From Fimbriimonadales bacterium (GTDB taxonomy: Bacteria > Armatimonadota > Fimbriimonadia > Fimbriimonadales > Fimbriimonadaceae), in the NCBI GenBank assembly GCA_026418055.1, contig JAOACB010000019.1, positions 1 through 43,009 on the forward strand: a stretch of 43,009 nucleotides of DNA, written 5' to 3'. A program made the position numbers and the translations under genes. Shown here one piece after another: positions 31,985-39,156 of the stretch. Below the pieces are notes generated by a model. It saw nothing but the letters and a program-made list of their open reading frames with translations, was not told where the DNA came from and searched no databases. The first letter of the stretch is position 1. Every line of letters begins with the position of its first letter.

Positions 31985-32010
31985 CCTTTAGGGGGCCCTT
32001 TAGGGGCCCC
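31985..32010. repeat. 12-bp tandem repeat with hairpin between capsid genes
   Basis: CCTTTAGGGGGC (31985-31996) is followed at once by CCTTTAGGGGCC (31997-32008), 11 of 12 identical. The same stretch folds as a 7-bp GC stem (31992-31998 with 32004-32010). It lies between the major capsid stop and the ribosome-binding site of the 89-aa gene, where it could limit read-through or mRNA decay. Confidence 0.5.
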
Positions 32011-32015
32011 AGCGG

Positions 32016-32951
32016 TCACAGCATCGCCCCGTAGGCGGTCTGCCACAGGCCGTAGCCCACGGCGTAGCGGGCGCGCACGCCGTAGTGGTAGCGGTCGTAC
32101 ATCCAGGCCGCGTCGCTGCCCGCGCCGGCCTCCAAGGCGGAGAACTCGACCGGCACGTCGCTGCGCTGCTGCAGGATCACCGCGCGGATCGGCCTCTTCG
32201 TGTCGAGCAGGAACCAGTAGTCGTCGGTCGGCCCCGTGAGGAACGGCGTGACGACCACGCGCAGCCTGCCCTGGAAGGCGTTCAGGTAGTCGGTCGGCGG
32301 AACGGTGTCCGAGGCGTTCGGCTTGTACACCACCACGGGGCTCTCCACCAGCTCCAGAGCGCTCCAATACAGCTTGGGACCCACGACCAGCGTATCGGGA
32401 ACGATGCCCAGCGGCGTCCCCGAGTCGTCGGGCACGCCCATCATGGCGGTGAAGGCGGCCGCGAGGCTGCCCGCGCCGAGCGGCTGGTTGCCCGTGTTCG
32501 AATAGGTTCCACCTCCCACGGGGTGCGACGCGCTGAACAGCGGCTGCCCGTCGTAGGTCTGGCCGGAGAACCCCGACGCGAGCGCCTCCACCACGATCTG
32601 GTGACGGTGCGTGGCGACGCGGTGCGCCAGATCGCGCACCCTCAGGCGGATCAGGTCCAGCTGGTCGTCCTCGATGGCCTTGCGGTCCACCGCGATGCTG
32701 GCCTCGTACACCTTGTCGGCGATGGTCACGGCGTAGGACGCCAGGCCCGCGGGACGGCGCTCGTCCGCGAACTCCCGCAGCGTCGGCACCGCCCCCAGCC
32801 AAGCGTAGCGCTGCACGGGCAGCGTGGTGTGGACCACCGTCGCCAGGCGGTCCGCCACGCTCTGGTCCAGCTCGGTGCGGTAGGCCTGCTCGAACTCCGC
32901 CTTCAGGCCGGGCAGCAGCAGATCGGGGATGTCGGATCGTGTCAGAGCCAT
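32016..32951 (-). CDS. Mu gpT-like major capsid protein
   Basis: A 311-aa shell protein of the Mu gpT (major head subunit) family, an HK97-fold type in known phages. The family order is seen: N-terminal LLLPGLKAEFEQAYRTELDQ, then VQRYAWLGAVPTLREFADERR (47-66), YAVTIADKVYEASIAVDRKAIEDDQLDL (73-100), the helix DLAHRVATHRHQIVVEAL, SGQTYDGQPLFSASHPVGGG (129-148) and the C-terminal YDRYHYGVRARYAVGYGLWQTAYGA, which matches the gpT end G-x-G-x-W-Q-x-A. Length is close to Mu gpT. GAGGAGGAAACG precedes the ATG. The frame is intact. No portal, terminase or tail gene is nearby, so free phage assembly from this locus looks impossible. Confidence 0.88.
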   Translation of the reverse strand: MALTRSDIPDLLLPGLKAEFEQAYRTELDQSVADRLATVVHTTLPVQRYAWLGAVPTLREFADERRPAGLASYAVTIADKVYEASIAVDRKAIEDDQLDLIRLRVRDLAHRVATHRHQIVVEALASGFSGQTYDGQPLFSASHPVGGGTYSNTGNQPLGAGSLAAAFTAMMGVPDDSGTPLGIVPDTLVVGPKLYWSALELVESPVVVYKPNASDTVPPTDYLNAFQGRLRVVVTPFLTGPTDDYWFLLDTKRPIRAVILQQRSDVPVEFSALEAGAGSDAAWMYDRYHYGVRARYAVGYGLWQTAYGAML

Positions 32952-32961
32952 CGTTTCCTCC

Positions 32962-33399
32962 TCACACCGTGTGGTTGTCGATGCGCACGCGCACGCCGAG
33001 CTCCCCCGTCGACGTGGTCTCCAGGGCGACGATCGTGCCGACCTTGTAGGCGTTGCCCAGTCCGGTGGCCGAGTTCTGCACCTCCCAGTCGGAGGCCGCG
33101 TAGGCCTCCTTGCCGATGTCGGCCTGGCTGGGGGTGAAGCCGACCGCCTTGAACACGAAGCTGCCGGCCTTGGTGATCGCCACCGAGCGCTGGCCGGGGT
33201 TGCCGTCGGTGTTGTCGACGGTCTCGTTCGCGACGCCGACGAACTTCAGGCCTGCGGCCTGGGGGGCGATGGGCACCAGGTAGCCGGCCGTCGAGACCGC
33301 CATCAGGGCGCCCTTGAACGCCTTCACGGTCGCGAGCTTCATCGAGACGACGATGCCGGGACGCTCGAACGCCTCATAGGGTTTGGTGAGGGATGCCAT
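32962..33399 (-). CDS. Capsid cement (DUF2190-like) protein
   Basis: A 145-aa beta-rich protein resembling phage capsid cement/decoration proteins (DUF2190 type), which stabilise shells from outside. Typical features are LKFVGVANETVDNTDGNPGQ, then the repeated short strands RSVAITKAGSFVFKAVG, QADIGKEAYAASDWEVQN and VGTIVALETTSTGELGVRVR. The order protease, cement, capsid protein is as in phage head modules. It lies 10 nt before the capsid start and 21 nt after the protease stop. Its ribosome-binding site is weak, which suggests coupling to the upstream gene. Family label is a pattern match by eye. Confidence 0.78.
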   Translation of the reverse strand: MASLTKPYEAFERPGIVVSMKLATVKAFKGALMAVSTAGYLVPIAPQAAGLKFVGVANETVDNTDGNPGQRSVAITKAGSFVFKAVGFTPSQADIGKEAYAASDWEVQNSATGLGNAYKVGTIVALETTSTGELGVRVRIDNHTV

Positions 33400-33420
33400 G
33401 GTTTTGCTCTGAGGGATGGA

Positions 33421-34149
33421 TCAGCGGGACCGCCGTCGTGCGATCTCCGCGAGGTCGACGTCCGGGAAGTAACGGCGGTAGAACGCCTCCTCCTCGGGCA
33501 GGAGCAGATGCGACTCGTCGGAGGCGCGAGCAGGCGCCACCTCCGCCAGCAACGCCGACGGTGGCTGCCTCTCGAGCAACGCCCGGACGAGGGCCGCGAC
33601 CGGCACCGCGGAACCGTCGAAGGCCACCTTCTGGCTGCACGCCAGCAGCGCCTCCGCGAACGGCCTCTGCGCGGGAGCGAGCCTGCCGCCGCGCTGCAGC
33701 TCGTCCAGAAGCGCGCGCGACTCGGGGCTCAGCGGCTGGCCCGGCCACGCCGCGTGGAACACCGGCCCCTGCCCGAACAGGCGGGCGTCGGGCACCCGGG
33801 GGTGACGCACCAGGGACACCTCGAGGATGCGCGACAGGTCGGGGCTGAGCGCCACCGACAGCGACGACGCCCCGGAGCGCCGAGCCAGCCGGTCGGCCTC
33901 CTCGGTCAGCCGCACCGTGCCGAACAGCTCCCCGCCCACCGCCTCGACCGAGGCGAGCTCGCCGAGGTGCAGCGGGGACTCCGCGTGCTCGATCAGCACC
34001 GGCACGGGGCCCTCGAACCGCTCCGCCAGGCTCGCGAGGTCCTGGGCCGTCACGCTGAGGCCCTTGTCCGGGTACTCGCCGGCCTCGAACAGCTTGGCGC
34101 GGCGCTCGACCCAGGGGGCCGCGGGTGGGGTCGTTGCGGGATGCTCCAT
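33421..34149 (-). CDS. Phage prohead protease/scaffold-like protein
   Basis: A 242-aa protein in the position and form of Mu gpI-type protease-scaffold fusions. The N-terminal half (15-125) resembles such proteases: AKLFEAGEYPDKGLSVTAQDL, PVLIEHAESPLHLGELASVEAV with H55, GASSLSVALSPDLSRILEVSL with candidate Ser 96 or 98 and E110, and VRHPRVPDARLF. The C-terminal half is helical and charged, as in scaffolds (PESRALLDELQRGGRLAPAQ, LLLPEEEAFYRRYFPD). First gene of the capsid operon; the ATG lies 6 nt after a -10-like TATCCC. Activity is inferred from order and motif placement, not from a confirmed match. Confidence 0.75.
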   Translation of the reverse strand: MEHPATTPPAAPWVERRAKLFEAGEYPDKGLSVTAQDLASLAERFEGPVPVLIEHAESPLHLGELASVEAVGGELFGTVRLTEEADRLARRSGASSLSVALSPDLSRILEVSLVRHPRVPDARLFGQGPVFHAAWPGQPLSPESRALLDELQRGGRLAPAQRPFAEALLACSQKVAFDGSAVPVAALVRALLERQPPSALLAEVAPARASDESHLLLPEEEAFYRRYFPDVDLAEIARRRSR

Positions 34150-34155
34150 CTCACA

Positions 34156-34185
34156 GGGATAGGAGACGAACGTCTACTCTGTCAA
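34156..34185 (-). promoter_or_regulatory. Capsid operon promoter with operator-like dyad
   Basis: On the minus strand a perfect -35 TTGACA (34185 to 34180) is followed after 18 nt by TATCCC (34161 to 34156), 6 nt before the protease ATG. The spacer contains the dyad AGACG-TT-CGTCT (34164-34175), placed where a repressor would block polymerase. No other perfect TTGACA -35 paired with a -10 was noticed in the window. Confidence 0.6.
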
Positions 34186-34204
34186 CCCCCGGCCGCAAAA
34201 GGCT

Positions 34205-34230
34205 GGGGCGCCGGCCAAGGCCGGCGCCCC
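34205..34230 (-). terminator. 12-bp terminator of the FadL-like gene
   Basis: GGGGCGCCGGCC (34205-34216) pairs with GGCCGGCGCCCC (34219-34230). It starts 21 nt after the porin stop and on the minus strand is followed by AGCCTTTTG, a short T run. It insulates the porin gene from the capsid promoter. Confidence 0.7.
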
Positions 34231-34250
34231 TCGGCCCGCCTTCACGCAGG

Positions 34251-35507
34251 TTAGAACTTCTTCGAGTACCCCAGCTCCAGCTCGAACTGGTGCATGCTCA
34301 GGCGGATCGTCTGCGCGGGGTCCATCGGGTTCGGCCCGCTCACCGTCTTCTTCGGGCTGTACACCAGCGCCATGCTGAACTCGCCGCCGTCCTTCAGCGT
34401 CTGCGTGAACCCTCCGGCGAAGTGCCACTCCTGCACGCCCGGCGCCAGGATGTTGAACAGCACGTCCGAGCTGCGGATCGGCTGGCGACCGTAGCTGACG
34501 CCCGCGCGCAGCCGCAGCCCCTCGCGAGCCTCCCACTCGTAGCCCAGCTTGTACACCGTCATGTCCCTCCAACCGAAGCCGGGGCCGTTCGGATGGCCCA
34601 AAGGATAGCCGGAGGCGCCGGGGTTGCCGACCGACGTCACTCCGCTGTAGTTGATCTGCTTCACGTCGAAGCCGATCACCGACTTCGAGTCCGGGCGGTA
34701 CGCCAGGCCGACGCCGTAGTGCTCGGGGATGTCGAAGTTGCCTCCGTCGGCGAACAGCTCGCTGTAGCGGTCGAACCTCTCCATCTTCATCTTCGGCGAG
34801 TACACAGCGCCGACGGTGAGACCCGGCGCGACCTCGCTCTGCACCCCGAGCTTCACGCCGAACCCCTGCGACCAGTCCACCCCGTTGTTCGAGATCCGGT
34901 CGCTGCCAGGGTTGAAGGCCTGCAGGCCCTTGGCCGAGAACCGCTGCAGACCGTAGATCAGGGAGGCCCCGACGGACGCCCTTTCGGAGACCTTGCGGCT
35001 GTAGCTGACGCTCAGGAACGCCTGCTCCAGGTTCACTCCGGTCGCGCCCGAGCCGAACGTGCCGAATCCGCCGTTCGCGTCCGCCGGGTAGCTGGTGTTC
35101 ATGCCGCCGTTGCCGTCCAGGGTCACGCCGATCGCGCCGCCGTCCTTCTGCGGAAACACCACGCCGAACGTGGGGATCACGAAGAAGTTTTCGCCCGAGT
35201 ACACCGTTCCAGGGAGGAACCCGCCCATGCCCGAAGGCGCGCCGTCGACCGCGTAGTGCCGGTACGGGATGAACAGCTCGAGCGAGGCGTCCCATCGGCG
35301 ATCCAGCCAAACCATGCCCGCTGGGTTGTTGGCGGCCGCGGTGGCGTCGTGCGGCAGGGCGATGCTCACCCCCGCCATGCCGCGGCTGCGCACGCCGTAG
35401 GCCGTGCTGAAGTAGCCGTCGGTGGCCAGGGAGAGCGTCGGGAAGAGCGCGGCGCCGAACACGGCCCACTGCGCCAAGCGCCGCGAGGATGGGATGGTTG
35501 TGTTCAT
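34251..35507 (-). CDS. FadL/OmpP1-family outer-membrane protein
   Basis: A 418-aa beta-barrel for hydrophobic compounds such as long-chain fatty acids. The signal peptide RRLAQWAVFGAALFPTLSLA precedes TDGYFSTAYGVRSRGMAGVSIALPHDATAAANNPAGM, with the FadL N-terminal hatch and NPAG motif. Alternating amphipathic strands follow, for example FGVKLGVQSEVAPGLTVGAVYSP, and the protein ends FELELGYSKKF with a terminal Phe for BAM recognition. Start ATG 35507 with GGAGGAACC before it; in-frame ATG codons up to 35723 lie beyond the promoter. TACACT (35561 to 35556, minus) is a good -10, with a hairpin at the 5' end. This gene is direct evidence for an outer membrane. Confidence 0.9.
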   Translation of the reverse strand: MNTTIPSSRRLAQWAVFGAALFPTLSLATDGYFSTAYGVRSRGMAGVSIALPHDATAAANNPAGMVWLDRRWDASLELFIPYRHYAVDGAPSGMGGFLPGTVYSGENFFVIPTFGVVFPQKDGGAIGVTLDGNGGMNTSYPADANGGFGTFGSGATGVNLEQAFLSVSYSRKVSERASVGASLIYGLQRFSAKGLQAFNPGSDRISNNGVDWSQGFGVKLGVQSEVAPGLTVGAVYSPKMKMERFDRYSELFADGGNFDIPEHYGVGLAYRPDSKSVIGFDVKQINYSGVTSVGNPGASGYPLGHPNGPGFGWRDMTVYKLGYEWEAREGLRLRAGVSYGRQPIRSSDVLFNILAPGVQEWHFAGGFTQTLKDGGEFSMALVYSPKKTVSGPNPMDPAQTIRLSMHQFELELGYSKKF

Positions 35508-35533
35508 GGTTCCTCCAATCGAACGGATTCGAA

Positions 35534-35551
35534 CTGGGTCTTTGGACCCAG
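35534..35551 (-). promoter_or_regulatory. 5'-terminal stem-loop of the porin mRNA
   Basis: CTGGGTC (35534-35540) pairs perfectly with GACCCAG (35545-35551) around loop TTTG. With -10 TACACT at 35561 to 35556, transcription would start near 35549, so the hairpin would be at the very 5' end of the mRNA, as in stabilising leaders of abundant porin mRNAs. Confidence 0.5.
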
Positions 35552-35555
35552 CAGC

Positions 35556-35561
35556 AGTGTA
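35556..35561 (-). promoter_or_regulatory. -10 element TACACT of the FadL-like gene
   Basis: Minus-strand GCTACACTGC contains TACACT, about 48 nt before the ATG at 35507. The -35 region is not convincing. Confidence 0.45.
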
Positions 35562-35596
35562 GCACGGCGGCGCGGCGGAGCGCGCGCTCCCGCAGG

Positions 35597-35602
35597 TACC
35601 CT
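35597..35602 (+). promoter_or_regulatory. -10 element TACCCT of the HAD gene
   Basis: GGTACCCTCGG puts TACCCT 8 nt before the ATG at 35611, with no Shine-Dalgarno. The sequence is identical over 11 nt to the fabD promoter. Confidence 0.5.
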
Positions 35603-35610
35603 CGGCGCGC

Positions 35611-36336
35611 ATGGCGGCTTGGATCTTCGACGTGGACGGCGTGCTCGTGGACTCCCCGCACGAGGCGGCTTGGGGCGAGACCGCCCTCTGGCTCGCCGAA
35701 CACGAGTGGGACTTTAGACCCATTCGACCCTACGACACCGCGCTCTACCAGGCCTTCGTGGCGGGCAAGCCCCGCCTCGAGGGAGCCGCCGCGCTGCTGC
35801 GCGCGCTGGGCATCCCCGACCCCGACGGCGCCAAGGCGGTCCGACTGGCGGAACTCAAGCAACACCGCATCCTCGAGCTGATCCGCCTCGGGAGCTTCCG
35901 AGCGTTCGACGACGCCGTGCGCCTGGCCGCCAGGGCCAAGGCAGCGGGATGCAGGCTGGCCGCCGCCAGCAGCAGCAAGAACGCCAACGCGATGCTCGAA
36001 CGCGTGGACCTCGGGAGGATCCTCGGCCCCCGCGCGCCCGCCGAGCGCCTGATCGAACTGTTCGACGCGAACGTGTGCGGACGGGACTTCCCCCGCGGCA
36101 AGCCCGACCCCGAGATCTTCCTCGCCGCCGCTCGCGAGGCGGCCGAGCCGCCCGCCTCTTGCGTCGTGGTGGAGGACGCCCCATCGGGAGCGGCGGCCGC
36201 CAAGGCCGCCGGGATGGCGTGCGTCGGCATCGCGAGGCTGGGAGACGAGGATCTGCTGCGCGGGGCGGGAGCCGACCTGGTCGTGTCCTCGCTGGACGAC
36301 GTGCGCGTAGGGCCGGACGGGTTGCCCGTCCGCTAG
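35611..36336 (+). CDS. HAD hydrolase, beta-phosphoglucomutase-like
   Basis: A 241-aa cytoplasmic HAD-superfamily protein. Motif I is AAWIFDVDGVLVDSP with D7 and D9, motif II is LAAASSSKNANAML, motif III is GRDFPRGKPDPEIFLAA, and motif IV is CVVVEDAPSGAAAAKAAGM. A helical cap (about 15-95) fits beta-phosphoglucomutase, which converts beta-glucose-1-phosphate to glucose-6-phosphate. It is followed after 23 nt by a GH65 phosphorylase, the enzyme that makes beta-glucose-1-phosphate, and this pairing is the best reason for the label. Other HAD phosphatases share these motifs, so the reaction is inferred from context. Confidence 0.83.
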   Translation: MAAWIFDVDGVLVDSPHEAAWGETALWLAEHEWDFRPIRPYDTALYQAFVAGKPRLEGAAALLRALGIPDPDGAKAVRLAELKQHRILELIRLGSFRAFDDAVRLAARAKAAGCRLAAASSSKNANAMLERVDLGRILGPRAPAERLIELFDANVCGRDFPRGKPDPEIFLAAAREAAEPPASCVVVEDAPSGAAAAKAAGMACVGIARLGDEDLLRGAGADLVVSSLDDVRVGPDGLPVR

Positions 36337-36359
36337 ATTCCGCGCAAACTGGATCCGAC

Positions 36360-38633
36360 ATGCCCGAGCTGCGCTTCGAACCCGGCTGGCTGCTCGTCGA
36401 GGACGCCCCCGAACCTGCCGAGCAGATCGCCCGCTCCACGGTGTTCGCCCTTGCCAACGGAACGTTCGGCCTGCGGGGCGCCCCGGAGGAGGTCCCTGCC
36501 AGCGTGCAGGGCGCCAAGGGCTGCTACCTCAACGGCGTGTACGACACGCCGCGCGGCCTGCTCACCGAGCGCGAGTTCCCGAACCTGCCGGACTTCGCCT
36601 GCGTCTGGGTCGAGATCGACGGCGAGCGCTTCGACGCCGCCGCCTCCGCGCTGGAGTCCTACCGACGCGAGCTGGACCTGTCCTGCGGACTGCTCCGTCG
36701 GACCGTGGACTGGAGGACGCGGTCGGGCGTGCGCGCCGTGCTGACCTTCGAGCGCTTCGTGGCCATGCACGACGCCAACCTGGCTTGGCTGCGGGTGGGC
36801 GTCGCGGTCGACCGCGACTGCCGACTCCGCCTCGAGTCCGGCATCGACGCCGACGTGACCAACCGCTGGGCAGACCACCTGAAGGAGGTGCGCTTCAGCC
36901 AGGTCGGCGAGGCGATCCTCTGCCTGGCGCACACCTTCGATCCCGGCCACCAGCTAGCGGAAATGACGGTGCAGTTCCTCGCCGCGCCGCGAGCCGGAGA
37001 GCTGGAGACCACGGTCGACGCGAAGCGGTATCTGGAGCGCTACACCTTCGAGCTCCGAGCCGGAGAGCAGGCGCTCCTGCTGAAGCCGGTGGCCGTGCAC
37101 GCGGACAGGTTCGCCCGAGGCAGCCTGAAGGAGGCCTGCCGTGCCACCCTGCGCAGGGCCCTTCAGGACGGCTGGGACCGCAGCCTGGCCAGGCACCGCC
37201 GGAGCTGGGCCGAGCTTTGGGAACGGTCGCGCGTGGACATCGAGGGAGACGACGAAGCGCTGCTCGGCATCCGCTTCAGCCAGTTCCACCTGCTGGCGGC
37301 GGCGCCCTACCGAGACGCACGGGTGAGCGTGCCCGCCCGGGGTCTGCAGGGCCAGGACTACTACGGATCCGTATTCTGGGACTGCGAGATCTTCGTGTTC
37401 CCCTTCTACGCCTACACCCAGCCGCAGGCCGCGCGCAACTGCGTCGGCTACCGCATCGCCACGCTCGACGGCGCGCGCCGCAAGGCCGCCTCCCTGGGCT
37501 TCGAGGGCGCCTACTACGCCTGGCAGAGCCAGGAGACCGGAGACGACCAGTGCGACCGCTACGTGTTCAACAACCCGATCACCGGCGAGAAGATCCGCAG
37601 CTACTTCATGGACGAGCAGATCCACATCACCGCCGACGTGGTGCACGCGTTCCGGCAGTACGCCGAGGCCACCGGAGACGAGCGGTTCTGGTCGGAGGGC
37701 GGAGCCGAGGTGGTGCTCGAGGCCGCGCGGTTCTTCGCGTCGCGCTGCACGTGGGTGCCCGAGCGGAATCGGTACGAGATCCATCGCGTGCTCGGCCCCG
37801 ACGAGTACCACGAGAACGTCGACAACAACGCCTTCACCAACGCCATGGCCCGCGAAACCCTGCTCACCGCCCTGGACCTGCACGCACGGGGACTGCTGCG
37901 GGCCGACGAGCGGGACGCAGAGCGCTGGCGCGAAGTGGCCGAGCGTCTGTACGTTCCCGAGCCCGACCCCGACACCGGGTTGATCGAGCAGTTCGACGGC
38001 TACTTCGCCCTGCGCGACGAGCCGATCGAGCAAACCAACCGACGCCTGGCCCACCCCGACCTGCACAAGGGCGGCCCGCTCGGCCCCTTCCAGGAGACCC
38101 GCAACATCAAGCAGGCGGACGTCGTCATGCTGCTGTACCTGCTGCGCGACCGGTACTCCGCCGAAGTGAAGCGGGCGAACTGGGAGTTCTACGAGCCGCG
38201 CACCGCCCACGACTCCTCGCTCAGCCCGATGGCGTACGCGCTCGTGGCCGCCGACGTGGGCCGCACGGACTGGGCCCACCGCTACTACCTGTACACGTCG
38301 CACATCGACCTGGGAGCCTACGGGCCGCACTGGAACCACGGGGTGCACACGGCCTCGCTCGGAGGGGCCTGGCTGGCGATCGTGCACGGCTTCCTCAGGC
38401 TGAGGCTGGCGCCGGAGGGCCCCCGGCTGGACGGCTGGCCCCTGTTGCCGGAGAGTTGGCGCGCGGTGGAGGCGCGCTTCGTGTGGCACGGCCGACCGAT
38501 GGGCGTGCGGGCCGAGCCGGGCAGGGTGGTCTTCGAGAACCGCTCGTCCGAGCCCGTGTGCGTGGCCCTGCCGTCGGGCCCCGCCGAGGTGCCGCCCCAA
38601 GGGAGGCTCGAGGCGCCGTTTGGGGTACCATAG
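36360..38633 (+). CDS. GH65 disaccharide phosphorylase
   Basis: A 757-aa cytoplasmic enzyme that splits an alpha-glucoside with phosphate to beta-glucose-1-phosphate and sugar. The order is as in maltose/trehalose/kojibiose phosphorylases: N-terminal beta domain (FALANGTFGLRGAPEE, GCYLNGVYDTP), an (alpha/alpha)6 barrel with GLQGQDYYGSVFWDCEIFVFPF, GAYYAWQSQETGDDQ, and HRVLGPDEYHENVDNNAFTN with general acid E482, then KQADVVMLLYLL and a closing beta part. Length is typical. Which disaccharide is used cannot be read reliably. The short gap after the HAD gene implies co-transcription. A -10 for L11 (TACCAT, 38626-38631) overlaps its last codons. Confidence 0.93.
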   Translation: MPELRFEPGWLLVEDAPEPAEQIARSTVFALANGTFGLRGAPEEVPASVQGAKGCYLNGVYDTPRGLLTEREFPNLPDFACVWVEIDGERFDAAASALESYRRELDLSCGLLRRTVDWRTRSGVRAVLTFERFVAMHDANLAWLRVGVAVDRDCRLRLESGIDADVTNRWADHLKEVRFSQVGEAILCLAHTFDPGHQLAEMTVQFLAAPRAGELETTVDAKRYLERYTFELRAGEQALLLKPVAVHADRFARGSLKEACRATLRRALQDGWDRSLARHRRSWAELWERSRVDIEGDDEALLGIRFSQFHLLAAAPYRDARVSVPARGLQGQDYYGSVFWDCEIFVFPFYAYTQPQAARNCVGYRIATLDGARRKAASLGFEGAYYAWQSQETGDDQCDRYVFNNPITGEKIRSYFMDEQIHITADVVHAFRQYAEATGDERFWSEGGAEVVLEAARFFASRCTWVPERNRYEIHRVLGPDEYHENVDNNAFTNAMARETLLTALDLHARGLLRADERDAERWREVAERLYVPEPDPDTGLIEQFDGYFALRDEPIEQTNRRLAHPDLHKGGPLGPFQETRNIKQADVVMLLYLLRDRYSAEVKRANWEFYEPRTAHDSSLSPMAYALVAADVGRTDWAHRYYLYTSHIDLGAYGPHWNHGVHTASLGGAWLAIVHGFLRLRLAPEGPRLDGWPLLPESWRAVEARFVWHGRPMGVRAEPGRVVFENRSSEPVCVALPSGPAEVPPQGRLEAPFGVP
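38626..38631 (+). promoter_or_regulatory. -10 element TACCAT of rplK
   Basis: GGGGTACCATAGG contains TACCAT overlapping the GH65 stop. The leader to the rplK ATG would be about 70 nt, ending in a GGAAGGA ribosome-binding site. Confidence 0.45.
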
Positions 38634-38709
38634 GGGATCCGGGCGCCAGTGGGGATGACGCTTCCCTCTCTCCTGCACGGGCCGTCCCGCGTCGGAAGGA
38701 TTTGGAACC

Positions 38710-39135
38710 ATGGCTAAGCAAGTGACGAGCGTGATCAAGCTCAACATCCCTGCCGGGAAGGGCACTCCCGCGCCGCCCGTGGGCCCCGCTCTGGGTCAGG
38801 CCGGCGTCAACATGATGGAGTTCCTCAAGAAGTTCAACGAGATGACGGCGCCCCAGATGGGCTTCGTTCTGCCCGTCGAGATCACCGTGTACTCCGACCG
38901 CTCCTACAGCTTCGTGGTCAAGCAGCCGCTGACGACGGACCTCATCAAGCGCGCGGCGGGCATCGAGAAGGGCGCCTCGAACGCCAAGACCCAGACGGTG
39001 GCCACGCTCAGCAAGGAGAAGCTTCGCGAGGTGGCCCGCCAGAAGATGAAGGACCTGAACACCGAAGACGAGGAGATGGCCATGCGCATCGTGGCGGGCG
39101 CCGCCCGCTCGATGGGCGTGCGCGTCGAGGAGTGA
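38710..39135 (+). CDS. rplK: Ribosomal protein L11
   Basis: A 141-aa large-subunit protein that binds the GTPase centre of 23S rRNA and is needed for factor function and RelA control. It shows IKLNIPAGKGTPAPPVGPALGQAGVNMMEFLKKFNE, the full N-terminal L11 signature split over 10-45, and the C-terminal RNA-binding domain with PLTTDLIKRAAGIEKGASNAKT and GAARSMGVRVEE. Length is exact. The usual partner rplA (L1) and the upstream secE-nusG are missing: a phosphorylase gene precedes it, and a convergent gene follows. A 14-bp hairpin lies 21 nt after the stop. Identity is certain; the location is unusual. Confidence 0.98.
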   Translation: MAKQVTSVIKLNIPAGKGTPAPPVGPALGQAGVNMMEFLKKFNEMTAPQMGFVLPVEITVYSDRSYSFVVKQPLTTDLIKRAAGIEKGASNAKTQTVATLSKEKLREVARQKMKDLNTEDEEMAMRIVAGAARSMGVRVEE

Positions 39136-39156
39136 CGCTCGGCCTCGACTCGGGAA

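Noticed and set aside
31697-34149. A complete Mu-like prophage.
   Set aside because: Only head-shell genes are present; transposase, portal, terminase, tail and lysis genes are absent from the flanks.
29410-34185. Prophage integrated at tRNA-Gly, ending near the capsid operon.
   Set aside because: No copy of the tRNA 3' end was noticed on the far side, no integrase is present, and cellular-type genes lie between the tRNA and the capsid genes.
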